Assembly: GCA_963842065.1 (NCBI GenBank)
Contig: CAWJEW010000008.1
Location: 334,945 to 398,944 of the forward strand
Origin: CAITWD01 sp963842065
GTDB taxonomy: Bacteria; Actinomycetota; Thermoleophilia; Miltoncostaeales; Miltoncostaeaceae
Direction: 5' to 3'
DNA: 64,000 nt
This document shows, in pieces, positions 41,567 through 50,795 of the stretch; positions within the stretch are counted from its first letter, which is position 1; each line of letters starts with the position of its first letter. The position numbers were made by a program, and so were the translations under genes. Under the pieces are notes generated by a model, which ran no database searches, was not told where the DNA came from, and was given only the letters and a program-made list of their open reading frames with translations.

Positions 41567-43801
41567 TCAGGCCGAGGACCGCGAAAAGGCCGGACGGACC
41601 GTCGGGTGGGTGACGGGGGTCTTCGGCACGGCGGGTGCCTTGGGCGCGGGATCCGCATCGCCTTCCACGTTGAGGTGGGGCAGGACGCGATCGAGCGCTC
41701 GGGGCATCCACCAGTTGGCCCTGCCGCCGAGGAACATCAGCGCGGGGACCAGGGCAGAGCGCACAACCACCGCATCAAGGAAGACCGCGCCCGCGAGCCC
41801 CAGGCCGAAGAGCTCGATCACGCGGTTGCCGCCGAGGATGAACGCGGCGAACACCAGCACCATGATGGCCGCTGCCGCGGTGATCGTGCGGCCCGTTGCG
41901 GCAAGGCCGCGGGTCACGGCCACGCGCGTGTCACCGGTGCGGTGCCACTCCTCGTAGACGCGGGTCACCAGGAAGACCTGGTAGTCCATGGAGAGCCCGA
42001 AGACGATTGCGAACATCATGACGGGGACAAATGGCTCGATCGGGCCGGTCGTGGCGCCGGGGAAGATGGTGTCGAGCCATCCCCACTGGAAGACGGCCGT
42101 GATGAGGCCGAACGACGCGCCGGCGGTGAGCAGGTTCATGAAGGCCGCGATCGCCGGGATCATCAAGCTCCGGAAGACCAGCATCAACAGCAGGAACGAC
42201 AGGCCGAGGACCGCCCCGATAAACAGCGGCAGCTTGGCGGCGATGGCGGCTGAGAAATCGTTGATGGTGGCCGTCTGGCCACCGACCAGTACGCGCACCC
42301 CGTCCGTGCTCGCGGCCGGGATCACACGGTCGCGCAGCGTGGTGAGCAGGGTCGTTGTCGATGCATCCTGCGGCGCCCCGCTCGGGTACACGCTCGCCGA
42401 GATGGCATCTGCCGCGCCGCCGGTACCGCGCACGAGGGCCGGCCGGCTGACCCCGACCACGTCCGCGGTGCGGGCGACCTGCGCGACAACCCGTGAGAAT
42501 GCCGCCTGCTGGTCGTGGCCGTCCACTTGCGCGACGAGCACCAGCGGCCCCGTCAGGCCCGGTCCGAAGCCTTTGGCGATGAGGTCGTACGCGGTGCGGG
42601 TCGTGGTTCCCGGCGGGTCGGTGCCGGCGTCGGCGGAGCCGAGCCGTATCGAAAAGAACGGGATCGCCAGCAGCAGCAAGAGTACGGTCGCGACCGTGGC
42701 AATGATCGCCGGACGGTCGCGGACCGTCCGCGCCCACTGCGCCCAGCGCGGTGATGCATCGCTGGCGGCGACGCTCCCGCCGTTGCGGGCGCGTCGCGCC
42801 CTGCGCGGGAGGATGTGCGTGCCAAAGAGCCCCAAGAGGGCCGGCAGGAGGGTGAGCGTGGCGATCACGGTCAACAGGACCGCGATGCTCGCGGCGATCG
42901 CGACCCCGTAGAGGAAGCTGATTCCGAGCGCGAACATGCCCAACAGGGCGATGCACACGGTCATCCCCGCGAACAGCACGGCACGTCCGGATGTGTCAAC
43001 CGCGTCCACGATCGCCAGATCGATTGGCTTGCCGCGCTTGAGCCCCTGGCGGTAGCGGGTGACGACAAACAGTGCATAGTCGACGCCGACCCCCAGCCCG
43101 ATCAGGAGCGACAGCTGGGAGGCAAACGAGGCCACTTCGAGGATGCGCGACAAAAGCGAGATCATCGCCACCGAGATCCCGAGTGCGATGCCGGCGGTGA
43201 TCAGCGGCAGCGAGGCGGCCAACAGGGAGCCGAAGACCAACAGGAGCACGACGAGTGCCGCACCCGCCCCGATGGCGACCGTCGTGATGCCCGTCTGGCT
43301 GGACGCGGCGGCGATGTCGCCCTCGATGCCGATCCGGATCCCGTGGCCGGCGCCGGCGGTCGCGGTGTTCACGAAGACCTGCCCGGCGTCAGCCGGTGTT
43401 CGCGGCGTCGAGGGTGCCATCGTCACCGTCGCGATCGCGACCTGCCCGGACGGGGAGATCTGGCCCCCATTCCCGGGGCTGTACGGCGAGGCGACCGACG
43501 CGACGTTCCCGAGCGCGGCGACGCGGGCGAGCATTGCCTCCACCCGGTCCCGCACCGCCGGAGCGGTGACCGTGCCATGCGAGGTGCCGATCACGATGTG
43601 CTCGTGGTCGGCGCGCGCCGTCGGAGAGGCCTGTGAGAGCAGGGTCTCGGCCTGGTAGCTCTGCGTCCCGTGCAGCGACAGGTCGTTTGTGAAGGCGCTG
43701 CCGACGCCCTGGCTGACCAGGGTGACGCCGAGCAGGGCCACGATCCACGCGGCGAGCACCCAACGTCGGTGCCGGACGCACCACCAGGTCATCGCGCGCA
43801 T
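41567..43801 (-). CDS. MMPL/RND-family transporter
   Basis: 744 residues, typical for MMPL (700-1000). The N-terminal helix (VLAAWIVALLGVTLVSQGVG) is followed by a periplasmic domain with VASPYSPGNGGQISPSGQVA. Then come helices with LSLLIGLGVGVDYALFVVTR and YRQGLKRGKPIDLAIVDAVD, a second periplasmic domain, and the repeat VMMFAIVFGLSMDYQVFLVT RVYEE. The paired G-x-x-x-DYxLFxxxR motifs carry the proton-relay Asp. Family members export lipids, siderophores or drugs. The C-terminus ends in a Pro-rich tail. The ATG overlaps the stop of a short upstream frame (TGATG). Confidence 0.92.
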   Translation of the reverse strand: MRAMTWWCVRHRRWVLAAWIVALLGVTLVSQGVGSAFTNDLSLHGTQSYQAETLLSQASPTARADHEHIVIGTSHGTVTAPAVRDRVEAMLARVAALGNVASVASPYSPGNGGQISPSGQVAIATVTMAPSTPRTPADAGQVFVNTATAGAGHGIRIGIEGDIAAASSQTGITTVAIGAGAALVVLLLVFGSLLAASLPLITAGIALGISVAMISLLSRILEVASFASQLSLLIGLGVGVDYALFVVTRYRQGLKRGKPIDLAIVDAVDTSGRAVLFAGMTVCIALLGMFALGISFLYGVAIAASIAVLLTVIATLTLLPALLGLFGTHILPRRARRARNGGSVAASDASPRWAQWARTVRDRPAIIATVATVLLLLLAIPFFSIRLGSADAGTDPPGTTTRTAYDLIAKGFGPGLTGPLVLVAQVDGHDQQAAFSRVVAQVARTADVVGVSRPALVRGTGGAADAISASVYPSGAPQDASTTTLLTTLRDRVIPAASTDGVRVLVGGQTATINDFSAAIAAKLPLFIGAVLGLSFLLLMLVFRSLMIPAIAAFMNLLTAGASFGLITAVFQWGWLDTIFPGATTGPIEPFVPVMMFAIVFGLSMDYQVFLVTRVYEEWHRTGDTRVAVTRGLAATGRTITAAAAIMVLVFAAFILGGNRVIELFGLGLAGAVFLDAVVVRSALVPALMFLGGRANWWMPRALDRVLPHLNVEGDADPAPKAPAVPKTPVTHPTVRPAFSRSSA

Positions 43802-43977
43802 CAGCCGCCGTCCCGGGAGAGGCCGAAGGACGGGCCTCGAAAGGGCGCCGCAGCCCTGGCGGCGGGAGGGGCCGCGCTGCGCGTATCCGATCGCGATCGA
43901 TCCAGGGCGTCTATGAGGACAATCTCTTTGGCGTGGTGTGCGGTACGGGCCTCGGCCGAGCGAATCGAGGTATGCAT
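43801..43977 (-). CDS. Doubtful short ORF coupled to the MMPL gene
   Basis: 58 codons from an ATG at 43977 (MHTSIRSAEARTAHHAKEIV), with stop overlapping the MMPL start in a TGATG. The coupling geometry is the main argument; the sequence is basic and without similarity I can recognise, and no strong ribosome site is visible. Confidence 0.25.
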   Translation of the reverse strand: MHTSIRSAEARTAHHAKEIVLIDALDRSRSDTRSAAPPAARAAAPFRGPSFGLSRDGG

Positions 43978-44395
43978 CGCGTGTCTGCCAGACGCACGTC
44001 GGGTCACCGGTGGCTCGTGATTGCCACCGAACCGGCGATTGCTTGGCCCGGCACCCGAAGGTGGGACTCGGCTACGGACGGCGCCTGTCGGGAGAGGCCC
44101 AATCGCTGCCCAGGACGTCCGCTTGAGACCTTAGCCGATGCGCGACCGGCAACTGCGGATCCGGGTCGCGCGACGACGCGATCATTCGGGCGCCCTGCTC
44201 AGGCGCGAACGTTGCGTCGGGTCGGGTTTGGGGTGCGGCCGCGCACGTCGCTGCGCATGCGGCGGGACGGCTGCGCGCACGTGCACCGACGGGCGTCGCG
44301 ATCGACCCCGGCGAGATCGGCGCACCGACCGGCGCACACGTCACGAGCCGTGATCGTCACGATCCGCTGATGGCTCATGCGAGGCGTGTTTGTTG
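43978..44395. other. No gene seen
   Basis: About 420 bases between the MMPL gene and the DUF5661 gene. All frames give Arg/Pro-rich translations without ribosome sites. GTGATCGTCACGATC near 44350 contains a short inverted repeat of uncertain meaning. Confidence 0.4.
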
Positions 44396-44677
44396 TCACG
44401 CCCCGGTCTTGGCATCCGCGTCCATGCGAGCCAGGCGGGTGCAGTAATCCGGGATGTCGTTCAGGTGAGCGAGCGCGATCTTGCCCGTCACGATCGGATC
44501 GTCGCCTGTCACATCGGTCGCCGGGTCCCGGCGTCCGCGCTCCAACTCCTCCTCGAGGCCCATCCGGAATTGCTCGGGGTCGAACGGGGATGAGTTCCAG
44601 TCAATCCCGAGCTGAGCGCCGATTTGTCGTGCTTGCCCATCGGTGAACTGCAGGGCGTGGTTCATCGGTATTCCCAT
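44396..44677 (-). CDS. DUF5661 family protein
   Basis: 93 residues. The sequence HALQFTDGQARQIGAQLGID, WNSSPFDPEQFRMGLEEELE, RGRRDPATDVTGDDPIVTGK and IALAHLNDIPDYCTRLARMD matches the small DUF5661 proteins (W-x-x-x-x-FDxEQFxxGMxxELEHG, then GKIAxAHLxExPDYYxRL). Function unknown. Two ATGs, 12 bases apart, are possible starts; GATGGGAA precedes the second. Confidence 0.85.
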   Translation of the reverse strand: MGIPMNHALQFTDGQARQIGAQLGIDWNSSPFDPEQFRMGLEEELERGRRDPATDVTGDDPIVTGKIALAHLNDIPDYCTRLARMDADAKTGA

Positions 44678-45041
44678 CGTCGCGGCCGTCGCTCCGCGCG
44701 GGGGTCTCGGCCAAGCTTGTCATGCCGCCGGCGGGAGCCGTCGACGGGGTGCGTCCTTCCGAACCACCGATCCTCGTCGGCGTGCGTGGGAACTCGGCCG
44801 ATCGATGTTCTTGGCCATGCTGCCCTTCGCGGATGATGGAGGCCGGGCATCGCAGGTATCCACACGAGACCCAGCGTCCACGACTGCGGTGGTGTCGCCC
44901 GCCAGAAGCGCTCGGCCTACCGGTCCCAGTGCCGCGCCCACAGGCGGGACTTTTTGGGTCGTGCCGCACGCCGAATGCGGCGAAGAATCGCGCAGCTCGA
45001 CCGAGGTCGGGCACTCGGCGTGGGCGATCCGATCGCCGGGG
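44678..45041. other. No confident gene
   Basis: About 360 bases. The only candidate is a 32-codon basic frame on the minus strand (44818-44720, MAKNIDRPSSHARRRG), with GAAGG nine bases upstream of its ATG. It is too short and compositionally biased to call. Confidence 0.35.
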
Positions 45042-45524
45042 CTACTGACGACCCTCCGCTTCTGAGTACATGATCGCGTCCGCGCTTCGGAAGATGGCAC
45101 GCAGCCCGGGTCCGCTCGTGAGTTGCTCGAAGATGCCAAGCTTCCCCGAATCCGGCCAGACGACGACGCCCGGATGTCCGTAGTTGCTGAACGCAAGGAA
45201 GCGCGCCGGCGCGTCGCCGGGATTCGTGAGTTGATGGGCGCCGGCTTCTCCGGCCGGAAAGCGGACGACGTCGCCCTCTTCGAGTACGCGCTCACCGTCG
45301 GGTGTGCGCAGCAGCAGCTGTCCGTTCAGCGCGATGACGATCTCTTCTTCGGCGAGGTGGAAATGGTAGGCGTAGGCGGCCTGCTTGGCGGGAACCTCCC
45401 AGAGGCTCATTCCGATCCGCTCGGCCCCGAGCTGCCATCCGAGCCGCGCTCGCCGCGACCCTCGCGCATTCGCGCCCGCTCGCCGTCCGTCGTCCTCGAA
45501 CGTCGGTCTGTGGATGTTGATCAT
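45042..45524 (-). CDS. Cupin-domain protein
   Basis: 160 residues, AGGAGA seven bases before the ATG. The cupin barrel reads GMSLWEVPAKQAAYAYHFHL AEEE, with His-x-His and Glu metal ligands. LLLRTPDGERVLEEGDVVRF and PAGEAGAHQLTNPGDAPARF supply the last His. Homologues in actinobacteria and proteobacteria are uncharacterised metal-binding sugar- or amino-acid-related cupins. The tail (YGHPGVVVWPDSGKLGIFEQ) is also family-typical. Confidence 0.85.
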   Translation of the reverse strand: MINIHRPTFEDDGRRAGANARGSRRARLGWQLGAERIGMSLWEVPAKQAAYAYHFHLAEEEIVIALNGQLLLRTPDGERVLEEGDVVRFPAGEAGAHQLTNPGDAPARFLAFSNYGHPGVVVWPDSGKLGIFEQLTSGPGLRAIFRSADAIMYSEAEGRQ

Positions 45525-45693
45525 CGAGGCTCTCCTGGTCTTGGCCTACAGGTGTCTCCACGTGCGACGCAAACAGGGCCCGACAGTCTTGTCAATCTGC
45601 GAGCGACGCGCGCGAGGGCAAACGTGGGGACGACGCGGAAAATGGTGCCCCGGGCTCGGCACACGCCACGGACTCGGCCGCCGATCGGACCGC

Positions 45694-46329
45694 TTAGGGC
45701 GCGCTCGAGACGTCCCGGGTTGGTTCACCTGGCAGCGCGCGCCGGGAGAGCTCGACGACCCGACAGCCACACGGCGACGTCGACGCCTCGAAGGCAAGCC
45801 GCTCGGCGCCGCCGAGGACGGCGAATCCGCGCAACACGCGGTCGCGATACTCACGTGTGACCACCGTTGTCCCGTCACGATCACCCGCGCTTCGGCGCGC
45901 GCGTCCCTGGCGCGAACCGATGTACACCCACACCGGACCGGCCAACAGCGGAAACCGGTCACCGACATCGATGCGCTCGTACTGCCGCTCGCGCCGGTCG
46001 AGCGCCGCCAGCTGGACTGAGGTAACGGGCACGCACACGCCGTTCACGCTGTCGCGCTCATGCGGCTCGATGTCGAGGAAGGCGACGTGCACAGTCGGAC
46101 GCTCACCGCTGGTCGGGTCCACGTAGTACTTGTACCCGGGAATGTCGACGCGATTGTCCATCGCGACTCCCCACGTGCGTCGATATCCGGAGAGGTCGAT
46201 CACGAAGCCGCGTGGGCACATCGTCCTGGTGAGGGCCCCGCGCCGGTGGTCGACAAGCGACCCGTATCCAAAGAGCCACTGCCTGCCGCGCTCCGGGGCG
46301 CACCGGTGTTGTGTCCGAATCGGCGTCAC
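45694..46329 (-). CDS. Gamma-glutamylcyclotransferase-like protein
   Basis: About 211 residues (GTG at 46329; a TTG precedes it). The GGCT signature WLFGYGSLVDHRRGALTRTM starts the domain. GYRRTWGVAMDNRVDIPGYK and VAFLDIEPHERDSVNGVCVP follow, and the catalytic Glu is likely in LAALDRRERQYERIDVGDRF. The FGYGSL turn binds the gamma-glutamyl or pyroglutamyl moiety. Substrate unknown. There is no ribosome site, so the start is approximate. Confidence 0.8.
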   Translation of the reverse strand: MTPIRTQHRCAPERGRQWLFGYGSLVDHRRGALTRTMCPRGFVIDLSGYRRTWGVAMDNRVDIPGYKYYVDPTSGERPTVHVAFLDIEPHERDSVNGVCVPVTSVQLAALDRRERQYERIDVGDRFPLLAGPVWVYIGSRQGRARRSAGDRDGTTVVTREYRDRVLRGFAVLGGAERLAFEASTSPCGCRVVELSRRALPGEPTRDVSSAP

Positions 46330-46412
46330 CAAGATGATCGCTGGGCAGTCATCGCTAAGGTTGGATGGTGGCGGCGATCCGCCGCATCAGATGATGATGC
46401 CCGGCACGCGGA

Positions 46413-47012
46413 TCACTGTGTGCCTCGGGCGCGGGCGCCGACGCTCGCCGGCGTCAGCCGTCGCATCAGATCGAGCGCCTGATCGTCGGTCAGCTCCTGC
46501 TCCCGTACGAGCGTACGCCAGGTGTCGAAGCTCAACGCGAGCACGATCCCTGCGCGCAGCAGGGTCCGGCGAGACCCACGCACGCGCCACGGCGCCAGCA
46601 GGACATCGGCCGCGCGCTGCCAGTGCGCGTGATAGGGCGCCATGACCGGATGCTCGCGGGCATCGGCGAGCACATGGCTGAACATGGCCTCATTGGCGCG
46701 GTGATACGCGTAGGTCTCGTGGAGCCCGGCGCGGAGTCGATCGCCAGGGTCCGCGATGCCCTGCCAGCGGGCCGGGTCGGGAAGCGGGTTGCGCTGCATG
46801 TAGAGGCCGCTGCAGGCGCGTGCGAGGGTCGCCTCATCGGGAAAGTGCCGGTAGACGGTCATCCTGCCGACCGCGGCGCGATCGGCGATCTCGCTGACGG
46901 TCGTGGCCGCCGGTCCGATCGTCTGGTGCAGTTCGATCGCCGCTTCGACGATTCGCTGGCGCGTCTGGTCCTGGCGCTCGGCGCGCCGCTTGAGATTGTA
47001 GGAGCGGGGCAT
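46413..47012 (-). CDS. TetR-family transcriptional regulator
   Basis: 199 residues. The N-terminal helix-turn-helix is RQRIVEAAIELHQTIGPAAT, TVSEIADRAAVGRMTVYRHF and PDEATLARACSGLYMQ. A divergent ligand-binding domain follows (AYHRANEAMFSHVLADAREH). TetR repressors bind palindromes in their own promoter region. One such palindrome lies just upstream (47021-47039), between this gene and the divergent cupin gene, so auto-regulation and control of the cupin are likely. Confidence 0.9.
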   Translation of the reverse strand: MPRSYNLKRRAERQDQTRQRIVEAAIELHQTIGPAATTVSEIADRAAVGRMTVYRHFPDEATLARACSGLYMQRNPLPDPARWQGIADPGDRLRAGLHETYAYHRANEAMFSHVLADAREHPVMAPYHAHWQRAADVLLAPWRVRGSRRTLLRAGIVLALSFDTWRTLVREQELTDDQALDLMRRLTPASVGARARGTQ

Positions 47013-47020
47013 CGGAAATA

Positions 47021-47039
47021 ACGATACACGACGTATCGT
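47021..47039. promoter_or_regulatory. Putative TetR operator
   Basis: ACGATAC and GTATCGT, a perfect 7-bp inverted repeat with a 5-base spacer (ACGAC), lies 9 bp before the TetR start and about 90 bp before the divergent cupin gene. It is AT-richer than its surroundings. Confidence 0.7.
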
Positions 47040-47126
47040 GGAACTTGACAGCCTCGGGGGACCGCTGTAGGTTGGCGCACAAATCGTGAGACACAGCGTT
47101 TCGCGAAAGATATGAAGGGGAGCGCA

Positions 47127-47630
47127 ATGAGCACCACGCCTGCCGCAGCAGTCGCACCCATCGCCCTCGGCCCCGGGGAGGGCGAGGCACGCTGGTTTCT
47201 CGGCATCCTGGCCACCATCAAGGCGTCCACGAAGACGACCTCCGGTCGCGTGGCGGTCATCGAGCACCTCGCACCGCAGGGCTCCGGATCGCCCCTGCAC
47301 ATCCACCACCGCGAGGACGAGTGGTTCTACGTCATCGACGGTGAGTTGACGCTCTGGGTCGGCGGGAAGGTGATCGTGGCACCGGCCGGATCGTTCGTCT
47401 TCGGGCCTCGCGGGATCCCGCACACCTTCACGGTGACCTCGGCGGAGGCGCGCTTTTTGCTGGTCACCGAGCCGGCGGGCTTTGAGGGCTTCCTGCGCGC
47501 ACTTTCTGAACCGGCAACGGCCCTGACCCTCCCGCCGGCGTCCGTCCAGCCGCCCGACCCCGAGCGGATGATGGCCGTCGCGGCCGAGTACGGCCTCGAG
47601 ATCATCGGCCCGCCCGGCATCCCCGCCTAA
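47127..47630 (+). CDS. Cupin (quercetin dioxygenase-like) protein
   Basis: 167 residues, with GAAGGGGAG before the ATG. It starts APIALGPGEGEARWFLGILA, and the metal motif is GSPLHIHHREDEWFYVIDGE (His-x-His...Glu). VIVAPAGSFVFGPRGIPHTF holds the last His, and TVTSAEARFLLVTEPAGFEG is typical of the actinobacterial group. Members include quercetin 2,3-dioxygenase-like enzymes; the substrate is unknown. Divergent from the TetR gene and probably its target. Confidence 0.87.
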   Translation: MSTTPAAAVAPIALGPGEGEARWFLGILATIKASTKTTSGRVAVIEHLAPQGSGSPLHIHHREDEWFYVIDGELTLWVGGKVIVAPAGSFVFGPRGIPHTFTVTSAEARFLLVTEPAGFEGFLRALSEPATALTLPPASVQPPDPERMMAVAAEYGLEIIGPPGIPA

Positions 47631-47632
47631 GG

Positions 47633-47913
47633 TGTTGTATCCCGGAACATTGTTGACGTGGTGCCTTGATCTCAGTGAGCCCTCCGGGCGAGTGTGGAGC
47701 TGTCTAAGGCGACACACGAACCCGGAGGGCTCACCCACGCACCGTAACGCCCCGTTGACCCCGGAAGGGCGATTGCGAGTGTGTCGTCGCATCGAATCCG
47801 GATGGTCGATTGCCGCAGCTGCGGAGTTGATGAGCATCTCCCGGCAAACCGCGCACAGGTGGTGGCGTCGGTATCGCGATACGGGCCACAGCGACTGCCT
47901 TCATGGTCGCTGA
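47633..47913 (+). mobile_element. IS481-family remnant (5' end of transposase)
   Basis: The frame contains THRNAPLTPEGRLRVCRRIE, SGWSIAAAAELMSISRQTAH and RWWRRYRDTG, the N-terminal helix-turn-helix domain of IS481 transposases. Homology ends at about 47885 and the frame stops at 47913, so the DDE domain is gone. A perfect 14-bp stem (47675-47688 with 47721-47734, GTGAGCCCTCCGGG) lies between the presumed element end and the coding part. The remnant sits just beyond the 3' end of the interrupted SnoaL-like gene. Confidence 0.75.
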
Positions 47914-48279
47914 CGACCCCGCGCCCCGTCATATGGACGACGAGTGACCCCCGGTTGACACGATCCGAGCCGCTGTGGGCTCGAGTCGTTCCGGCTCTCA
48001 CCCGCGTAGGGCTCGAGCGCGTCGTCGCGACGACGGTCGCGAACCGCTCAGACCGAAAGCCAGGGGTAACGGGCCGTGTCCTTGCCGGCGTAGTCCGGGT
48101 CGAGGTAGATGAAGCAGCGCTGGATCTTCCAGTCGCGGATCTCGAAGACGTCGCACCACCGTCCGGCGCCCCAGTCGGGAACGCCCGCGCGCCACGCGCC
48201 GTCTCGATGTTCGCCGTAGCTGGTTCCCTCCGCGACCAGGACGTCGCTTCCGGAGAAGATCCAGTTGAAGGCGGCGTAG

Positions 48280-50234
48280 CCCGAGTTCCGCAGTTGATGG
48301 GCATTTGAGTGGGGTTTGCGGCTCGGATTGCCCGTAAACACTGAGGTCTGGGTTGGCCGAAGGCCGGAACGCGTGGGCACACGGTTTGTGGCGTGTCTCT
48401 CGTATTTGTCGGGTTGGTGTGGTATTGGTGTGGGCATGTACTTGCGGACGACGCAGCGGCGGCGCAAGGACGGCTCGCGGGTCCGCTATGTGCAGCTGGC
48501 GCACAACCGCCGCGTTGAGGGGGTCACGCGGGCGGAGGTGCTGCTGAACCTCGGCCGCGAGGATGAGCTCGACCTGGAGGGCCTGCGCAGGCTGGCGGGG
48601 TCGATCGCCAGGTTCACCGACGGCGATGGCGGCGGGGTGCCGCTGCCGGGCGCGCCGGGTGAGTTCGAGGTCAGCGACTCGCGGCCGCTCGGCGGAGTGT
48701 GGCTGCTGGACGGGCTGTGGCGCATGCTCGGGGTCGATCGAGCGCTCCAAGGAGTGCTCGGCCCCAGGCGCTTTACGACCGACGTCGAGCGGGTACTGTT
48801 CGCGCTGGTCGCGAACCGAGCGCTGGATCCGTGCTCGAAGCTCGCCGCGACGGAGTGGGCCAGCCTCGATGTCCACATCCCCGGCATGTCCGGGATGGAT
48901 GAGGATCAGGCCTATCGGGCGATGGACCTGCTCGTGGAGGCCGACGCACAGGCAAAGGTGCAGGAGGCGGTGTTCTTCGCGTGCGCGGATCTGCTGAACC
49001 TCGAGGTCGACCTGTTGTTCTTCGACACGACCAGCACATACTTTGAGCGCGACGAACCAGAGCACGGCGATGGCGCCTTCCGCGTGTTCGGCCACTCCAA
49101 GGACCACCGGCCGGATCTGCCGCAGATCGTGATCGGCCTGGCGGTCACCAGGCAGGGAGTCCCGGTGCGGGTGTGGTGCTGGCCGGGGAACACCAACGAC
49201 ATGTCCGTCATCGCCGAGGTCAAGGACGGCCTGCGCGGCTGGCGGCTGGGCAGGGTCGTGACCGTCGTGGACCGCGGCTTCTCAAGCGATGAGAACCTGC
49301 GCTACCTGACCAGGGCGGGTGGGCACTGGATCGCCGGCGAGCGGATGCGCGACGGCTCCCCCGACGCCCACGCCGCGCTCTCGCGCCAGGGCCGCTACCA
49401 GACCGTCCGCGACAACCTGCGCGTCAAGGAAGTCCGGATCGGCGACGGTGACGCAGCCATGCGCTTCGTCATCTGTCACAACCCCGCCGAGGCAGAGCGC
49501 GAGCGCACCCAGCGCGAGCAAACCATCCAGCGGCTGCAGGACGAGCTGGGGCGCATCGAGGCTCAGCGAGCGAAGGCAAAAAGCCGGAAGGCGGCCGAGG
49601 CGCACACCCGCGCGGAGTGCGCGCTGCGCGACCACCCAAGCCTGGGACGCTACCTGCGCCAGACCCGTTCGGGCCGGCTGCGGATCGACCGTCAGAAGAT
49701 CGCCGCCGAGCAGCGCCTGGACGGCAAGTTCCTGCTCTCCACCTCAGACCCCGACCTGAGCGCCGAGGACGTCGCACTCGGCTACAAGAACCTGCTCGAA
49801 GCAGAGCGTGGCTTCCGCGACCTCAAGAGCACGCTCGAGCTGCGGCCCGTCTTCCACCGCCTGGAGCGCCGCATCCGCGCGCACGTCCTACTCTCCTGGC
49901 TCGCGCTGCTCTTGATCCGCGTCGCCGAGCGCCAGACCAACCAGACCTGGCGACGCATCGCGCTGGAGCTCGGGCGCCTGCACCTCGTCACTGTTACCGG
50001 CCCGACCGGCACGATCGCCCAGACCACCCAGCTCACCGACACCCAGCGCGAGCTCTACGCCGCCACCGGCATCCAGCCACCGCAGCAGATCACCACGCTA
50101 CAGCCAGCCTGACTCTCGCCGACAGCCGGCCCCTGGGCGTGGGCACACACGCACACGCTGCACAACGTCCCGGAATCCCGGCCTCCACGGCCGATCTCGG
50201 TCGATCCACGTCACCATCAACTGCGGAACTCGGG
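48280..50234 (+). mobile_element. Complete IS1634-type insertion sequence
   Basis: 1955 bp bounded by perfect 21-bp inverted repeats (48280-48300 and 50214-50234, CCCGAGTTCCGCAGTTGATGG). It is flanked by a 5-bp direct repeat CGTAG (48275-48279 and 50235-50239), the expected target duplication. It contains one transposase gene. Both ends and the coding frame are intact, so the copy may be active. Confidence 0.93.
48436..50112 (+). CDS. IS1634-family transposase (DDE type)
   Basis: 558 residues from ATG 48436 (MYLRTTQRRRKDGSRVRYVQ). The catalytic core shows LLNLEVDLLFFDTTSTYFER (first Asp), KDHRPDLPQIVIGLAVTRQG and VRVWCWPGNTNDMSVIAEVK, VTVVDRGFSSDENLRYLTRA (second Asp), and the C-terminal DDE Glu in LLEAERGFRDLKSTLELRPV. 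HRLERRIRAHVLLSWLALLL completes the family signature. Length and motifs are those of IS1634/IS1549 transposases (IS4 superfamily). A coiled-coil stretch (QREQTIQRLQDELGRIEAQR) lies near residue 360. Confidence 0.93.
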   Translation: MYLRTTQRRRKDGSRVRYVQLAHNRRVEGVTRAEVLLNLGREDELDLEGLRRLAGSIARFTDGDGGGVPLPGAPGEFEVSDSRPLGGVWLLDGLWRMLGVDRALQGVLGPRRFTTDVERVLFALVANRALDPCSKLAATEWASLDVHIPGMSGMDEDQAYRAMDLLVEADAQAKVQEAVFFACADLLNLEVDLLFFDTTSTYFERDEPEHGDGAFRVFGHSKDHRPDLPQIVIGLAVTRQGVPVRVWCWPGNTNDMSVIAEVKDGLRGWRLGRVVTVVDRGFSSDENLRYLTRAGGHWIAGERMRDGSPDAHAALSRQGRYQTVRDNLRVKEVRIGDGDAAMRFVICHNPAEAERERTQREQTIQRLQDELGRIEAQRAKAKSRKAAEAHTRAECALRDHPSLGRYLRQTRSGRLRIDRQKIAAEQRLDGKFLLSTSDPDLSAEDVALGYKNLLEAERGFRDLKSTLELRPVFHRLERRIRAHVLLSWLALLLIRVAERQTNQTWRRIALELGRLHLVTVTGPTGTIAQTTQLTDTQRELYAATGIQPPQQITTLQPA

Positions 50235-50469
50235 CGTAGTCGTGGCGGATCGTGCGGATGGTCGCGCCAACGTCGCCGAACAGCCGACCGATTTCCTCCC
50301 TGCCGTTGGCAAGCCCCCACTTGGGGAAATAGACCTGGGCGTCGGCGGCGAAGAGGTCGAGGATGCTCTCGCCCGTTGACGTGACCCCGCCGTTGTCAAA
50401 TGCCTTGAGATACTCGAGGGCGACGGACTTCCGCTGCTCATCGTTCATGACCTGCGTGGTGAGACTCAT

Positions 50470-50795
50470 TACGGCACGCACCTTTCCGTGAGACGACGGG
50501 CTGCTTCCCTCAATGGTACGACGCGGCGGGAGCCGATCTGCGCACCGCGTTCGCCGTTAGCGATGCCAACGAGCGTTCGCGACGCGCGGAGAAGCGCCGG
50601 TGCATACGGTCCCGCCACGGGCCTGGGATCCGAGTCCGTGAATTGCTGCCCTGAGGGTGACCAGGGCAGAGTCGGCAAGACGGTCCGCCGCGGCCACCCG
50701 TGCGGGGAGTCCGACAGGCCAGCGCTCGCGTGTGTCGCGTCCGATCACGACCCGCCGATGCCCGGTGAGCCCCTGTCGGCAGATCGATGTTGTGG
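50470..50795. other. Gap between the two IS-interrupted genes, no gene seen
   Basis: About 325 bases. A minus-strand frame gives a plausible helix (VAAADRLADSALVTLRAAIH) but no start or partner sequence, so at most a gene fragment. GGAAAGG at the left side is the ribosome site of the SnoaL-like gene. Confidence 0.35.

Larger units (their letters stand above)
48048..50469 (-). pseudogene. SnoaL-like (NTF2-fold) protein gene interrupted by an IS1634-type element
   Basis: The 5' part (ATG 50469, GAAAGG 11 bases upstream) encodes MSLTTQVMNDEQRKSVALEY, FAADAQVYFPKWGLANGREE and IRTIRHDYA. The 3' part (48279-48048) encodes AAFNWIFSGSDVLVAEGTSY, DWGAGRWCDVFEIRDWKIQR and CFIYLDPDYAGKDTARYPWL. Removing 48280-50234 and one CGTAG copy joins them in frame as RHDYAAFNWIF, giving a complete NTF2-fold protein of about 160 residues. 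The insertion therefore looks recent. The family covers polyketide cyclase-like and limonene-epoxide-hydrolase-like proteins; substrate unknown. Confidence 0.9.

Noticed and set aside
44720..44818. 32-codon basic ORF starting MAKNIDRPSS with a plausible ribosome site
   Set aside because: Too short and Arg-rich; no supporting neighbour or conservation evidence.
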